The notes under the pieces are model-generated. The model made no database searches, was not told where the DNA came from, and was given only the letters and a program-made list of their open reading frames with translations. Source: JAGNZR01 sp051652785 (lineage in GTDB: Bacteria; Fusobacteriota; Fusobacteriia; Fusobacteriales; Fusobacteriaceae). Taken from it: a stretch of 37,508 nucleotides of DNA. This document shows positions 22,224 to 30,608 of the stretch, piece after piece. The DNA is taken from NCBI GenBank assembly GCA_051652785.1, contig JBOFUX010000009.1, positions 1-37,508 of the forward strand, given 5' to 3'. A program made the position numbers and the translations under genes. Within the stretch, counting starts at the first letter, position 1; each line of letters starts with the position of its first letter.

Positions 22224-24821
22224 ATGTCAGAATATAATTTTAAAAATATTGAAAAAAAATGGCAAGAAAAGTGGTCAAAAGAAAATTTATTTAAAGTAGA
22301 GAATAAGGTAGAAAATAAGGAAAATTATTACGTATTAGAAATGTTACCTTATCCATCAGGAAAACTTCATGTAGGACACGCTAGAAACTATGCCATTGGA
22401 GATGTAATTGCAAGATATAAGAAGATGAAAGGATTTAATGTACTACACCCTATGGGTTGGGATTCTTTTGGTCTTCCAGCAGAAAATGCAGCAATTCAGA
22501 ATGCTATTCATCCAGAGATTTGGACAAAATCTAATATAGATAATATGAGAAGACAGTTAAAATTATTAGGTTTATCTTATGATTGGGAAAGAGAAATAGC
22601 TTCTTATACCCCTGAATATTATAAATGGAATCAGTGGATATTCAAGAGAATGTATGAAAAAGGGTTAGTTTATAAAAAGAGCTCTGTAGTTAATTGGTGT
22701 CCAGAATGTAATACCGTTTTAGCTAATGAACAAGTTGAAGACGGTGTATGTTGGAGACATTCTAAAACACCAGTAATTCAAAAAGAGCTAGAGCAGTGGT
22801 TTTTTAAAATAACAGAATATTCAGATGAACTTTTATCAGGACATCAAGAGCTAAAAGAAGGTTGGCCAGAAAAAGTTTTAACTATGCAAAAAAATTGGAT
22901 AGGAAAATCATTTGGAACTGAAATAGTCTTTAAAGTTGAAGAAACAGGCGAAGAATTACCTGTGTTTACAACAAGACCAGATACTATTTATGGAGTAACT
23001 TATTGTGTTTTAGCACCAGAACACCCAATTTCAGTTAAACTGGGAAAGTTAAATACAACTATAAAAATGGCAATAGATAATATGAAAAATACTGACATAA
23101 TTGAAAGAACAGCAGAAGGAAGAGAAAAAAATGGAATATTCACAGGTATTCATATTATTAACCCTGTAAACAAAGAAAAAATTCAATTATGGATTGGAGA
23201 TTATGTTTTAATGAATTATGGTACTGGGGCGGTAATGGCTGTTCCTGCACATGATGAACGAGATTTTAGTTTTGCTAAAAAATATAATTTACCTATAAAA
23301 GTTGTAATTAATCCTATTGATAAAACCTCTAAAGAAGCGATAAAAATAGAGGGAACTCAAATGAAAGATGCCTTTATAGGCTCTGGAATTATGACAAATT
23401 CATCTAAATTTAATGGAATAGCCTCAAAAGATGCTTTAAATAAAATAGCCATAGAAATAGAAGAAAAAGGTTATGGAAAAAGAACAACAAAATACAGACT
23501 AAAAGATTGGGGAGTGTCTAGACAAAGGTATTGGGGAACTCCTATTCCAGCAGTTTATTGTGACTTCTGTGGAATAGTTATGGAAAAAGATGAAAATTTA
23601 CCAATAAAATTGCCAAAAGATGTTAATTTTAATGGAATTGGGAATCCACTTACAACATCTGAATCATTTAAAAATGTTCCTTGTCCAAAATGTGGAAAAC
23701 CTTCAAGAAGAGATACTGACACAATGGATACATTTGTTGATTCATCATGGTACTATTTAAGATATTGTGATCCTAAAAACACTAATTTACCTTTTAATAA
23801 AGATATAGCTGATGCCTGGTCTCCAGTTGATCAGTATATTGGAGGCATAGAACATGCAGTTATGCATCTATTATATTCAAGATTTTATCATAAAGTATTA
23901 AGGGATTTAGGATTACTTTCTACTAATGAGCCATTTAAAAGACTGTTAACTCAAGGAATGGTTCTTGGACCATCTTATTATTCTGAAAAAGAAAATAAAT
24001 ATTTATATCCTGAGGATATAGAGCTAAAAGGGGAGAAAGCATTTTCTAAAAAGAGTTCAGAAGAACTTCTTGTTAAAGTAGAGAAGATGTCAAAATCTAA
24101 AAATAATGGTGTAGACCCAGAAGAAATGATCATGAAATTTGGAGCTGATACTACAAGATTATTCGTTATGTTTGCAGCACCACCAGAAAAAGAATTAGAG
24201 TGGAATGAAAATGGTTTGGCAGGAGCTCAAAGATTCTTAACAAGACTTTGGAAAATAGTAGATGAAAATGTGAGTAATATAGAGAATTCCCCTATAAATT
24301 ATAATGAAATCTCTAAAACAGATAAAAAAATTATAAAAAAATTACATCAAACTATAAAAAAAGTAACTGATTCTATGGAAAATAATTATCATTTTAATAC
24401 AGCTATAGCTGCTAATATGGAGTTGTTAAATGAAATACAGGATTATCTAAATTCAGATGACAAGAGTTTAAGCTCAAAGAAAATTCTAGGAGAATTACTT
24501 AATAAAGTAGTAATAATGTTATCACCTTTTGTTCCACATTATTGTGATGAACTGTGGGAAAAATTAGGAAATAAGACATATTTATTTAATGAAAAATGGG
24601 TAGAATACATAGAAGAATTAACGGAATCTCAAGAACTAGTAATTGCAGTACAAGTAAATGGAAAAGTTCGTGGAACAATTGAGATAGATAAAGATATAAA
24701 AAAAGAAGAACTAGAAAAAATAGCTCTAGCTCATGAAAATGTAGTAAAACATATAGATGGTTTAGAGATAAAAAAAATAATAGTTATTCCAGGAAAAATA
24801 GTGAATATTGTAGTAAAATAA
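22224..24821 (+). CDS. leuS: Leucyl-tRNA synthetase
   Basis: The 865-residue class I synthetase is full length. It has the HIGH-type motif HVGHARNY at ~48-55 and a zinc-like CPEC/DGVCWR region. The editing domain reads VFTTRPDTIYGVTYCVLAPE and GTGAVMAVPAHDERDF. A catalytic-core WYYLRYCDP segment and KMSKSKNNGVDPEE near 620 follow, with an anticodon-binding domain and C-terminal extension (VQVNGKVRGTIEID) behind. The editing pocket threonines and Asp of the DERDF motif are present, so proofreading should be intact. It is the last gene of the operon, 17 bp after sigH, ended by the hairpin at 24834. No T-box leader could lie in front, as the gene is internal to the operon. Confidence 0.97.
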   Translation: MSEYNFKNIEKKWQEKWSKENLFKVENKVENKENYYVLEMLPYPSGKLHVGHARNYAIGDVIARYKKMKGFNVLHPMGWDSFGLPAENAAIQNAIHPEIWTKSNIDNMRRQLKLLGLSYDWEREIASYTPEYYKWNQWIFKRMYEKGLVYKKSSVVNWCPECNTVLANEQVEDGVCWRHSKTPVIQKELEQWFFKITEYSDELLSGHQELKEGWPEKVLTMQKNWIGKSFGTEIVFKVEETGEELPVFTTRPDTIYGVTYCVLAPEHPISVKLGKLNTTIKMAIDNMKNTDIIERTAEGREKNGIFTGIHIINPVNKEKIQLWIGDYVLMNYGTGAVMAVPAHDERDFSFAKKYNLPIKVVINPIDKTSKEAIKIEGTQMKDAFIGSGIMTNSSKFNGIASKDALNKIAIEIEEKGYGKRTTKYRLKDWGVSRQRYWGTPIPAVYCDFCGIVMEKDENLPIKLPKDVNFNGIGNPLTTSESFKNVPCPKCGKPSRRDTDTMDTFVDSSWYYLRYCDPKNTNLPFNKDIADAWSPVDQYIGGIEHAVMHLLYSRFYHKVLRDLGLLSTNEPFKRLLTQGMVLGPSYYSEKENKYLYPEDIELKGEKAFSKKSSEELLVKVEKMSKSKNNGVDPEEMIMKFGADTTRLFVMFAAPPEKELEWNENGLAGAQRFLTRLWKIVDENVSNIENSPINYNEISKTDKKIIKKLHQTIKKVTDSMENNYHFNTAIAANMELLNEIQDYLNSDDKSLSSKKILGELLNKVVIMLSPFVPHYCDELWEKLGNKTYLFNEKWVEYIEELTESQELVIAVQVNGKVRGTIEIDKDIKKEELEKIALAHENVVKHIDGLEIKKIIVIPGKIVNIVVK

Positions 24822-24833
24822 TAAGTTTTAATT

Positions 24834-24895
24834 AACTCTCTTTTTATATTTTTTAGGTACCACATCTAAAATCAGGTTAAAAAGAGAGTTTTTTA
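24834..24895 (+). terminator. Terminator after leuS
   Basis: AACTCTCTTTTT (24834-24845) pairs perfectly with AAAAAGAGAGTT (24879-24890), followed by TTTTAT. The loop is long (33 nt) and includes GGTACC. It lies 12 bp after the leuS stop and 24 bp before the aroE start. Confidence 0.8.
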
Positions 24896-24918
24896 TAATA
24901 TAAGAAAGGTGAACAGAA

Positions 24919-25677
24919 ATGAAAAAATTTGGATTATTAGGAAAAGAGATTTCCTATACTCTTTCTCCTAAACTTCACAAGTATATATTTGAATTTTTAA
25001 ATATATTATGTGAATATATTGTATACGACTTGTTTGAAGTTAAAAATGAGGAGTTAGAAATAAAAAATATCTTAGAAAAATTAAGAATGGGAGAACTTCA
25101 AGGATTAAATGTTACCATTCCTTATAAAGAAAAAATAATAAATTATTTAGATGAGTTAGATGATATAAGTAAAGAAATAGGAGCTGTAAATACTGTAGTA
25201 TACCGAAATGGAAAATTAAAAGGTTATAATACTGATTCTCTTGGAATTATAGAGACTTTAAAAAAAATGAAATTAAATTTATCCCAAAAAAATTGTTATA
25301 TTTTAGGAAGTGGTGGTGCAGCAAGAGCTGTGATTGAAGTATTAAAAAATTATTCCTGTAATATAAAACTTATTTCTCGAGGAAAAAAAGAATCTAATTT
25401 TAAAGAAAAAATAGATATGTTAAATTATGAAGATCTTGAAAAAATAGAAAAAGAATATTTTTTAATAAACACAACTCCAATTGAGTTAGAAGAAACTATA
25501 AAAATAAAATTTGAAAAGATTTTAGATTTAAAGTATAATCTAAAAGTAGAAAATAAAAAATATGAAAATGGTTTATATATGCTTGTTGTTCAAGGGATAA
25601 AATCTCAAGAAATATGGCAGGAAAGAAAAATAGATTGTAGAGAATTAATTTATGATAAATTAAAAGATAAATATTGA
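24919..25677 (+). CDS. aroE: Shikimate dehydrogenase
   Basis: The 252-residue enzyme shows FGLLGKEISYTLSPKLHKYI at the N-terminus (substrate Ser pair, here T-L-S). NVTIPYKEKI carries the catalytic Lys and NTDSLGIIETL the catalytic Asp. The dinucleotide loop is YILGSGGAARAVIEVL. It reduces 3-dehydroshikimate with NADPH for aromatic amino acid and folate synthesis. It is a little shorter than the usual ~270, with a compact C-terminal half, and the second NADP-motif region (LISRGKKESNFKEK) is minimal. Its stop TGA leads directly into the ribosome site of the next gene, so the two are co-expressed. Confidence 0.92.
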   Translation: MKKFGLLGKEISYTLSPKLHKYIFEFLNILCEYIVYDLFEVKNEELEIKNILEKLRMGELQGLNVTIPYKEKIINYLDELDDISKEIGAVNTVVYRNGKLKGYNTDSLGIIETLKKMKLNLSQKNCYILGSGGAARAVIEVLKNYSCNIKLISRGKKESNFKEKIDMLNYEDLEKIEKEYFLINTTPIELEETIKIKFEKILDLKYNLKVENKKYENGLYMLVVQGIKSQEIWQERKIDCRELIYDKLKDKY

Positions 25678-25688
25678 GGAAGGAAAAA

Positions 25689-26042
25689 ATGAATAAAACA
25701 ATTGTTCGTTGCCCAAAATGTAAAGAAAAGATGAAGATAGGATATAAAGTGGCAAAGTATAGATGTCCCACTTGTAAAGAAATATATAAATTAACAAGAT
25801 TAAAATTATTGTTATTAAGGATAAAAGGTATTTTTTTAGGGATTATAGAAACTACAAAGGATATAAAAAAAAATATTTATTATAAATATAAGACAACAAA
25901 AGCTACAGCAAAATATATGGCTCAGGTTAAAAAAAATATGAAAAAAGATCCTAATTGGTCAAATTTCCATAAAGAACAACGAGAAATAAAAGAAGCTAAA
26001 GGCAAAAGAAATTTTAAGAATATTTTTAAAAGAAAAAAATAG
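25689..26042 (+). CDS. Small zinc-ribbon protein
   Basis: The start is placed at the ATG at 25689, preceded by GAGGAAGG; a TTG overlapping the aroE stop is less likely. The 117-residue product begins with a four-cysteine ribbon (C8-x2-C11, C26-x2-C29) within RCPKCKEKMKIGYK and RCPTCKEIYKL. A short hydrophobic stretch (LLLLRIKGIFLGII, ~37-50) and a highly basic tail ending NIFKRKK follow. The basic tail suggests nucleic acid or membrane-surface binding. I do not recognise a named family; similar short ribbons are common hypothetical proteins. Spacing (11 bp after aroE and 9 bp before the next gene) puts it in the aroE operon. Confidence 0.7.
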   Translation: MNKTIVRCPKCKEKMKIGYKVAKYRCPTCKEIYKLTRLKLLLLRIKGIFLGIIETTKDIKKNIYYKYKTTKATAKYMAQVKKNMKKDPNWSNFHKEQREIKEAKGKRNFKNIFKRKK

Positions 26043-26051
26043 GGGAGAAAA

Positions 26052-26624
26052 ATGAAAAAATTATTAGTGTTTGTAATGGCGTTATTAGTGTTTATATTTT
26101 CATTTTCTAATGAAGTTGAAAATATAAATGAAATTGAAGGGACAAATAAAAGTGAATTAATTTTATTAGAAACACCAGTTTTAGAGGAAATAAATTTAAC
26201 AGAATTAGCTCTTGAACAAGAAATTAATTTATTAAAAGGAAATATATTAATTATTAACCAAAAATTGGAAGAGTTAAATAAAGATTTATTAGAAAAAAAT
26301 ATAAAAATTGATAAATTAGAAAATAAATTAGAAAATTTACTTTTAGTAATAAACACTTTGGAGAGTAAAATAAAAGATAATAAATCTGAAATTACAACGA
26401 GTATTTATGAAAAAATTTATAGATATGGAGTTATTTTTATTGCCGTAATAATATGTGGTTTATTAATTCTTGTTTCTATGATAGTTTTTCAAAATAGTAA
26501 AAATAGAAAAAAAATGGAAGAGTGGAGTGAGTTAATCGAGTTAAAAAATAGAGAAAAAAATGAAATTAAAAATTTACAAGAACAAGAGAAAGATGAATTA
26601 GAAGAATTACTAAAAGAAATGTAG
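26052..26624 (+). CDS. Membrane-anchored coiled-coil protein
   Basis: The 190-residue protein has a cleavable or anchoring N-terminal hydrophobic segment (LLVFVMALLVFIFSFS). A long Leu/Glu/Lys heptad region follows (~45-118, e.g. LNKDLLEKNIKIDKLENKLE). One transmembrane helix (~127-147, VIFIAVIICGLLILVSMIVF) is followed by a charged second coiled coil to the C-terminus. Topology suggests a periplasmic coiled coil and a cytosolic coiled tail. No enzymatic domain is present and no family is recognised. It follows the zinc-ribbon gene by 9 bp in the aroE cluster. Confidence 0.65.
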   Translation: MKKLLVFVMALLVFIFSFSNEVENINEIEGTNKSELILLETPVLEEINLTELALEQEINLLKGNILIINQKLEELNKDLLEKNIKIDKLENKLENLLLVINTLESKIKDNKSEITTSIYEKIYRYGVIFIAVIICGLLILVSMIVFQNSKNRKKMEEWSELIELKNREKNEIKNLQEQEKDELEELLKEM

Positions 26625-26664
26625 CAACAACATTTTAAAATGAAAAAAATATAGGAGGTTTAAA

Positions 26665-26925
26665 ATGAAAATAATGTTATTTACAACACCAGCGTGTAGC
26701 TATTGTGGACCTGCAAAGGAATTACTAAAAACTTCTGGAATACAAGGGGTAGAATATATTGATGCAACGGAAAATTTAGAACTTGCAGAAACTTATGGGG
26801 TAAGGTCTGTCCCTTGTGTAATTTTATCCAAATGCAGTGGGAATCAATCTTTTGTAGGCCTTGATAAAATTCAAGAGTTCATAGAAATTATGAAAGAGGG
26901 AAAAAATTGTAAATGTGGTCATTAA
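26665..26925 (+). CDS. Thioredoxin/glutaredoxin-like small protein
   Basis: The 86-residue protein has a thioredoxin-type core: beta-strand MKIMLFTTPACSYCGPAKEL with a CSYC redox pair (C11, C14), then a helix. VEYIDATENLELAETYGVRS leads to cis-Pro P50 in SVPCVIL. Extra cysteines at 51 and 57 and a C-terminal CKCGH cluster (C82, C84, H86) are unusual and could bind a metal or form further disulfides. It is shorter than thioredoxin and closest in size to NrdH/glutaredoxin-like proteins. A strong AGGAGG precedes the ATG. It sits 40 bp after the coiled-coil gene and may be the tail of that cluster. Confidence 0.8.
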   Translation: MKIMLFTTPACSYCGPAKELLKTSGIQGVEYIDATENLELAETYGVRSVPCVILSKCSGNQSFVGLDKIQEFIEIMKEGKNCKCGH

Positions 26926-26982
26926 AAAATATCTTTAAATATTACGGTAGTCTATACAGTGTTGGAGTTTATAACTAAAAGC

Positions 26983-27011
26983 TTGACTTTGGTCTATTTA
27001 AATTGTAAAAT
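26983..27011 (+). promoter_or_regulatory. Promoter for the symporter gene
   Basis: TTGACT (26983-26988) and TAAAAT (27006-27011) are spaced by 17 bp, 31 bp upstream of the ATG at 27042, with GGGGGG as ribosome site. Confidence 0.6.
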
Positions 27012-27041
27012 AATACAAATTAATAACCGTGGGGGGATTTT

Positions 27042-28223
27042 ATGAAAAAATTAGGATTGTTACCTAGACTAATAATTGGATTATTAATCGGTATAGTATT
27101 AGGGAAAATAGGGGTAGAGTTTCCAATAAGAATATTGGTAACATTTAATGAAATTTTTGGTAATTTTTTAAAATTTGTGATACCTTTGATAATTTTAGGT
27201 TTTGTAGCTCCAGGAATAGGAGATTTAGGAAAAGGCGCAGGGAAATTGTTAGGAATAACTACGGGGATAGCTTATTTATCTACAATACTTGCAGGAAGTT
27301 TTGCTTATCTTATAAATAGTTTGTTAAGAAATAATTTCTTAGCAACATCAGGATTAGCAACAATAGCACTGGAAAATCCAGAGCATGCATTATTAAGTGG
27401 TTATTTTACAATTGGTATGCCTCCACTTATGGATGTAATGACAGCACTATTAATGGCATTTATAATAGGGATAGGTATATCTTTAGTAAATGGAACAACT
27501 TTAAAAAATGTAATGGGTGAATTTCAAGTAATTATAGAAAAAATAATAGGAAATATTATTATACCATTATTACCTTTACATATAGCTGGAATATTTGCTA
27601 ATATGACTTATGCTGGGCAAGTAGAAATAATAATGTCTGTATTTGCAAAAGTTTTCTTAGTAATTATCTTGTTACATTTCTCAATACTTTTAATACAATA
27701 TTTTATTGCAGGGACAATGGCAGGAGTAAATCCTTTAAAATTGTTAAAAACAATGGTTCCAGCTTATTTTACTGCGATAGGAACACAGTCATCAGCAGCA
27801 ACTATTCCAGTTACCTTAGCTCAAACGAGAAAAAATGGAGTAAATGAAGGTGTTGTAGAATTTGCAGTGCCTTTATGTGCAACAATTCATTTATCAGGAA
27901 GTACAATAACTTTGGTAAGCTGTGCAATGGCAGTTATGGCATTAAATGGTATGCCAATAACATTTGCAGGGATGTTTGGATTTATATTGATGTTAGGAGT
28001 AACTATGGTTGCAGCTCCAGGAGTTCCAGGAGGAGCAGTTATGGCAGCTTTAGGATTATTAGAAACAATGTTAGGCTTTACTCCAGTACTGACCTCATTA
28101 ATGATTGCATTATATTTAGCTCAAGATTCCTTTGGAACAGCTTGTAATGTTACAGGAGACGGGGCAATAGCAGTAATGGTTAATAAATTTGCAGGATTTA
28201 AATTAAGTAAAACAAAAAATTAA
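27042..28223 (+). CDS. Dicarboxylate/amino-acid:cation symporter (DAACS family)
   Basis: The 393-residue carrier has eight or so membrane helices and two reentrant loops. PRLIIGLLIGIVLGKIG opens the protein, and the serine-rich hairpin YFTAIGTQSSAATIPVTLAQ is the HP1 motif. GVPGGAVMAALGLL is HP2, and TACNVTGDGAIAVMVNKFA near the end gives the Asp and Asn substrate/cation ligands of helix 8. The RSGxxNxD block of EAATs is replaced by NVTGDGA, closer to SstT/serine-threonine transporters, so the substrate may be a neutral amino acid rather than glutamate. Monocistronic or with the surface protein 31 bp downstream. Confidence 0.88.
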   Translation: MKKLGLLPRLIIGLLIGIVLGKIGVEFPIRILVTFNEIFGNFLKFVIPLIILGFVAPGIGDLGKGAGKLLGITTGIAYLSTILAGSFAYLINSLLRNNFLATSGLATIALENPEHALLSGYFTIGMPPLMDVMTALLMAFIIGIGISLVNGTTLKNVMGEFQVIIEKIIGNIIIPLLPLHIAGIFANMTYAGQVEIIMSVFAKVFLVIILLHFSILLIQYFIAGTMAGVNPLKLLKTMVPAYFTAIGTQSSAATIPVTLAQTRKNGVNEGVVEFAVPLCATIHLSGSTITLVSCAMAVMALNGMPITFAGMFGFILMLGVTMVAAPGVPGGAVMAALGLLETMLGFTPVLTSLMIALYLAQDSFGTACNVTGDGAIAVMVNKFAGFKLSKTKN

Positions 28224-28254
28224 AAAAATAAGAAGATTTTAAAGGAGAAAGACA

Positions 28255-28875
28255 ATGCTAAAAAAAGCAATAATATTAGGGACAATAATGGGAAGTGCAA
28301 TGTCTTATGCAGGAGAAAAAAGTGCTCAATTTTCAGTGCTTCCTGGTTTATCTTTAGGAGCTTCAAAAGAGGATTCAATTACAAAATTTAGTTTCAATCT
28401 ATTAGGAGCAACAAATAAAAATGTAACAGGCTTAGATCTATCTTTAGTTGGACTTAGAACTATAGAAGGGGATTTTAAAGGTCAACATTTAGCATTTCTA
28501 TTTATTGAAAAATTTCAAGTAAATGGAGATTTAAATGGAGGTTCACTTTCATTATGGAATGATGTAAAAGGAACAATTAATGGAAGTGTATTTGGACTTG
28601 TGAATACAATCAATGATGCAAATGGAGGAGCTGGAGGTTTAGTTAACTTGGTTAATGGAAATGCAGTTAGTACATTTGGATTAGTGAGTATTGTTAAAGG
28701 GACAGTAAATAAACAATTTGGATTTTATAATAGAGCTGAATCAGTATCAGGAGTCCAATTTGGATTTATAAACTCAACAAGAAATTTAGATGGAGTACAA
28801 ATAGGACTTATCAATCACGCAACAAATGGAGTTTTACCAGTATTACCATTAGTTAACTTTAAAAAATCACTTTAA
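28255..28875 (+). CDS. Exported surface-repeat protein (LA_2272-like)
   Basis: The 206-residue protein has a signal peptide to about residue 19 (..GSAMSYA). The mature part is built of short Gly/Asn repeats of ~18-20 residues: GSVFGLVNTINDANG, GGLVNLVNGNAVSTFGLVSI, QFGFYNRAESVSGVQFGFIN and LDGVQIGLINHATNGVLPVL. This pattern (GVQxGxIN) is typical of the LA_2272-type surface repeat, thought to form a beta-solenoid on the outer membrane in Fusobacteria and spirochaetes. The last residues VLPVLPLVNFKKS are the usual closing strand. RBS AAAGGAG precedes the ATG. No function can be assigned beyond surface exposure. Confidence 0.78.
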   Translation: MLKKAIILGTIMGSAMSYAGEKSAQFSVLPGLSLGASKEDSITKFSFNLLGATNKNVTGLDLSLVGLRTIEGDFKGQHLAFLFIEKFQVNGDLNGGSLSLWNDVKGTINGSVFGLVNTINDANGGAGGLVNLVNGNAVSTFGLVSIVKGTVNKQFGFYNRAESVSGVQFGFINSTRNLDGVQIGLINHATNGVLPVLPLVNFKKSL

Positions 28876-28888
28876 TAGAAGACTTAAT

Positions 28889-28920
28889 AAAAAAGGGACT
28901 ATTTAAATAGTCCCTTTTTT
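28889..28920. terminator. Bidirectional terminator (32-bp perfect palindrome)
   Basis: An AAAAAAGGGACTATTT arm meets its exact complement AAATAGTCCCTTTTTT. It is read in both directions: after the surface-repeat gene on the plus strand, and overlapping the last codons and stop of ispF on the minus strand. T runs lie on both sides. Confidence 0.9.
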
Positions 28921-29391
28921 ATTTTGTAAAAGAACCACACAATAAGATTTCACACCAGACTCATCTCCTGTAAATCCTAGTTTTTCTTCAGTAGTCGCCT
29001 TAACACTAACACAATCTTTTTTTATATTTAAAACTGTAGATATTTTTTCTTGCATAAACTCAATGTAATTTTTAATTTTAGGATTTTGAAGTACAATGAT
29101 AGAATCAAGGTTGATAATAGAATATCCTTTTTTCTCAATAATATTTTTTACTTTTTCAAGAAGAATCATACTATTAATATTTAGATACTTATTATCAGTA
29201 TCAGGAAAATGTTGTCCAATATCCCCTAAGGCGAGAGCACCTAAAAGAGCATCTATAATTGCATGAATGAGGACATCTCCATCAGAGTGACCTAAAACTC
29301 CTTTATCGTGAGGAATTTTAACACCTCCTAAAATAAGATCTCTTCCTTTTACTAATTTGTGAACATCATATCCATTACCAATTCTTATCAC
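28903..29391 (-). CDS. ispF: 2-C-methyl-D-erythritol 2,4-cyclodiphosphate synthase
   Basis: The 162-residue enzyme has the metal-site motif GNGYDVHKLVKGRDLILGG (Asp and His ligands at 9 and 11) and LGHSDGDVLIHAIIDALLGA with the second His. The closing block is VSVKATTEEKLGFTGDESGV. It makes the cyclic diphosphate of the non-mevalonate isoprenoid pathway. Length is normal. It follows rfaE1 by 30 bp and is probably co-transcribed. Its final codons lie inside the 28889-28920 hairpin arm, so the terminator overlaps the gene's end. Confidence 0.96.
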   Translation of the reverse strand: MIRIGNGYDVHKLVKGRDLILGGVKIPHDKGVLGHSDGDVLIHAIIDALLGALALGDIGQHFPDTDNKYLNINSMILLEKVKNIIEKKGYSIINLDSIIVLQNPKIKNYIEFMQEKISTVLNIKKDCVSVKATTEEKLGFTGDESGVKSYCVVLLQNKKGTI

Positions 29392-29421
29392 AAAATATCC
29401 CCTTTAGAAATTTATTTTGAT

Positions 29422-30399
29422 CTATTCATTATAGATTCTATTATAAAACTCGACTATTTCTTCTTTAGTAACAGTAGATGTACCAACTCGTCCAACCACG
29501 ACTCCAGCAGCAACATTTGCAATTTTAGCAGCTTCGTGCCAACTTACACCTGTGGCAGCAGCAAGAGTAAAGACAGAAATAACAGTATCCCCTGCACCAG
29601 TTACATCATAGACTTCTTTAGCATAAGTAGGAATATTAATAACTTCGTCTAAAAAAAGACTCATTCCCTCTTCGCTTCTAGTAATTAATAAATTGGATAG
29701 GTTCAGTTTCTTTTTTAAATTTTTACCAAGTTTGTAAATATCCTCAAAGCTAGAAAGTCCAAGACACTCCATAGCCTCTTTTCTATTTGGTGTCATAGAA
29801 GTAGCACCGTTATAATTATTGACGTTCTTAGGTTTAGGATCAACTGTAACAATAACATTATTTTTTTTAGATATTTCTATTATTTCCTGAGCAACTCTTT
29901 TAGTTAAAACTCCTTTATCATAATCAGATAAAATAATTGCATCTAAATTTTTAATATTTTTTTTAATATTGTCAATTATTAAATCTTCGTATTCTTTTGG
30001 TATAGGAGATGGATCTTCCCAATCTATTCGTAACAGCTGCTGATGTCCACTTATAATTCTTCTTTTAACAATGGTAGGTCTATTGGAAGATCTAACAATA
30101 CCTGAACTATCTATATTTTTTTCATTAAAACTATTAATAATTTTATCTCCATTATAATCACTGCCAATAACTCCAAAAGAAATAGTTTTTGCACCTAAGT
30201 GAGCAAGATTATTTACAACATTTGCAGCACCACCTAAAACAAATCTTTCTTCTAAAACTTTTAGAACAGGAACAGGGGCCTCAGGGGAAATTCTATCTAC
30301 AGAACCCATAATATAATCATCTATCATCATATCACCAACAACGGCAATTTTTGCGTTATCAAATTTTTTTAATATTTCTAGTAATCGTTCTTTTTTCAT
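29422..30399 (-). CDS. rfaE1: Heptose-7-phosphate kinase (RfaE domain I, stand-alone)
   Basis: The 325-residue ribokinase-type enzyme has VGDMMIDDYIMGSVDRISPE, then VLGGAANVVNNLAHLGAKTI (substrate-binding GG motif). Late in the chain is EVYDVTGAGDTVISVF with the catalytic Asp and anion hole. The start is the ATG at 30399 after GGGAGAGTGGAG. In many Gram-negatives this kinase is fused to an adenylyltransferase as HldE. Here only the kinase half is present, so the adenylyltransferase must be separate. It implies a heptose-containing LPS core and thus an outer membrane. It is first in an operon with ispF. Confidence 0.93.
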   Translation of the reverse strand: MKKERLLEILKKFDNAKIAVVGDMMIDDYIMGSVDRISPEAPVPVLKVLEERFVLGGAANVVNNLAHLGAKTISFGVIGSDYNGDKIINSFNEKNIDSSGIVRSSNRPTIVKRRIISGHQQLLRIDWEDPSPIPKEYEDLIIDNIKKNIKNLDAIILSDYDKGVLTKRVAQEIIEISKKNNVIVTVDPKPKNVNNYNGATSMTPNRKEAMECLGLSSFEDIYKLGKNLKKKLNLSNLLITRSEEGMSLFLDEVINIPTYAKEVYDVTGAGDTVISVFTLAAATGVSWHEAAKIANVAAGVVVGRVGTSTVTKEEIVEFYNRIYNE

Positions 30400-30440
30400 A
30401 AAAACTCCACTCTCCCTATATCTAGTTCCATTTTATTTAA

Positions 30441-30452
30441 GAGATTAATCTC
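30441..30452. promoter_or_regulatory. Palindrome in the rfaE1 leader
   Basis: GAGATTAATCTC is a perfect 12-bp inverted repeat that would fall within about 10-20 nt of the predicted transcription start. It is a possible repressor site; in AT-rich DNA a 12-bp palindrome can also be chance. Confidence 0.35.
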
Positions 30453-30464
30453 AATAATAATCTT

Positions 30465-30493
30465 ATTATATTATTATAACAAAATTTTTTCAA
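30465..30493 (-). promoter_or_regulatory. Sigma-70 promoter of rfaE1-ispF
   Basis: On the minus strand, TTGAAA (30488-30493) and TATAAT (30465-30470) are exactly 17 bp apart, 65 bp upstream of the rfaE1 start. Just downstream of the predicted start of transcription is a 12-bp perfect palindrome, GAGATTAATCTC (30441-30452). Confidence 0.72.
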
Positions 30494-30559
30494 GAAAATT
30501 ATAAAAAAACTTTATTAAAAGCAATGGAGTTCAAAAGAAAGAATAAAAAGTCCATATAG

Positions 30560-30597
30560 TCTGAATCTTCCCATAGTTAAAGCTAGGGCTTTACGCA
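30560..30597 (-). mobile_element. Possible IS200/IS605-type right-end relic
   Basis: On the minus strand the stretch GTGCGTAAAGCCCTAGCTTT continues AACTATGGGAAGATTCAGA, forming a small CCC-TAG/CTA-GGG hairpin. It resembles the conserved right-end/omega-RNA tail of IS605-family elements (AAAGCCC...CTTTA...GGG), recalled from memory. No tnpA or tnpB is present. It lies in the 30400-30608 gap after the pilus operon. It is not followed by a T run, which argues against a plain terminator. Confidence 0.35.
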
Positions 30598-30608
30598 CTT
30601 TTAGATAA

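Noticed and set aside
24841..24880. GGTACC motif in the loop of the leuS terminator, reminiscent of a T-box
   Set aside because: It lies after leuS, lacks the T-box stem I and the antiterminator bulge, and the next gene is aroE, which is not an aminoacyl-tRNA target.
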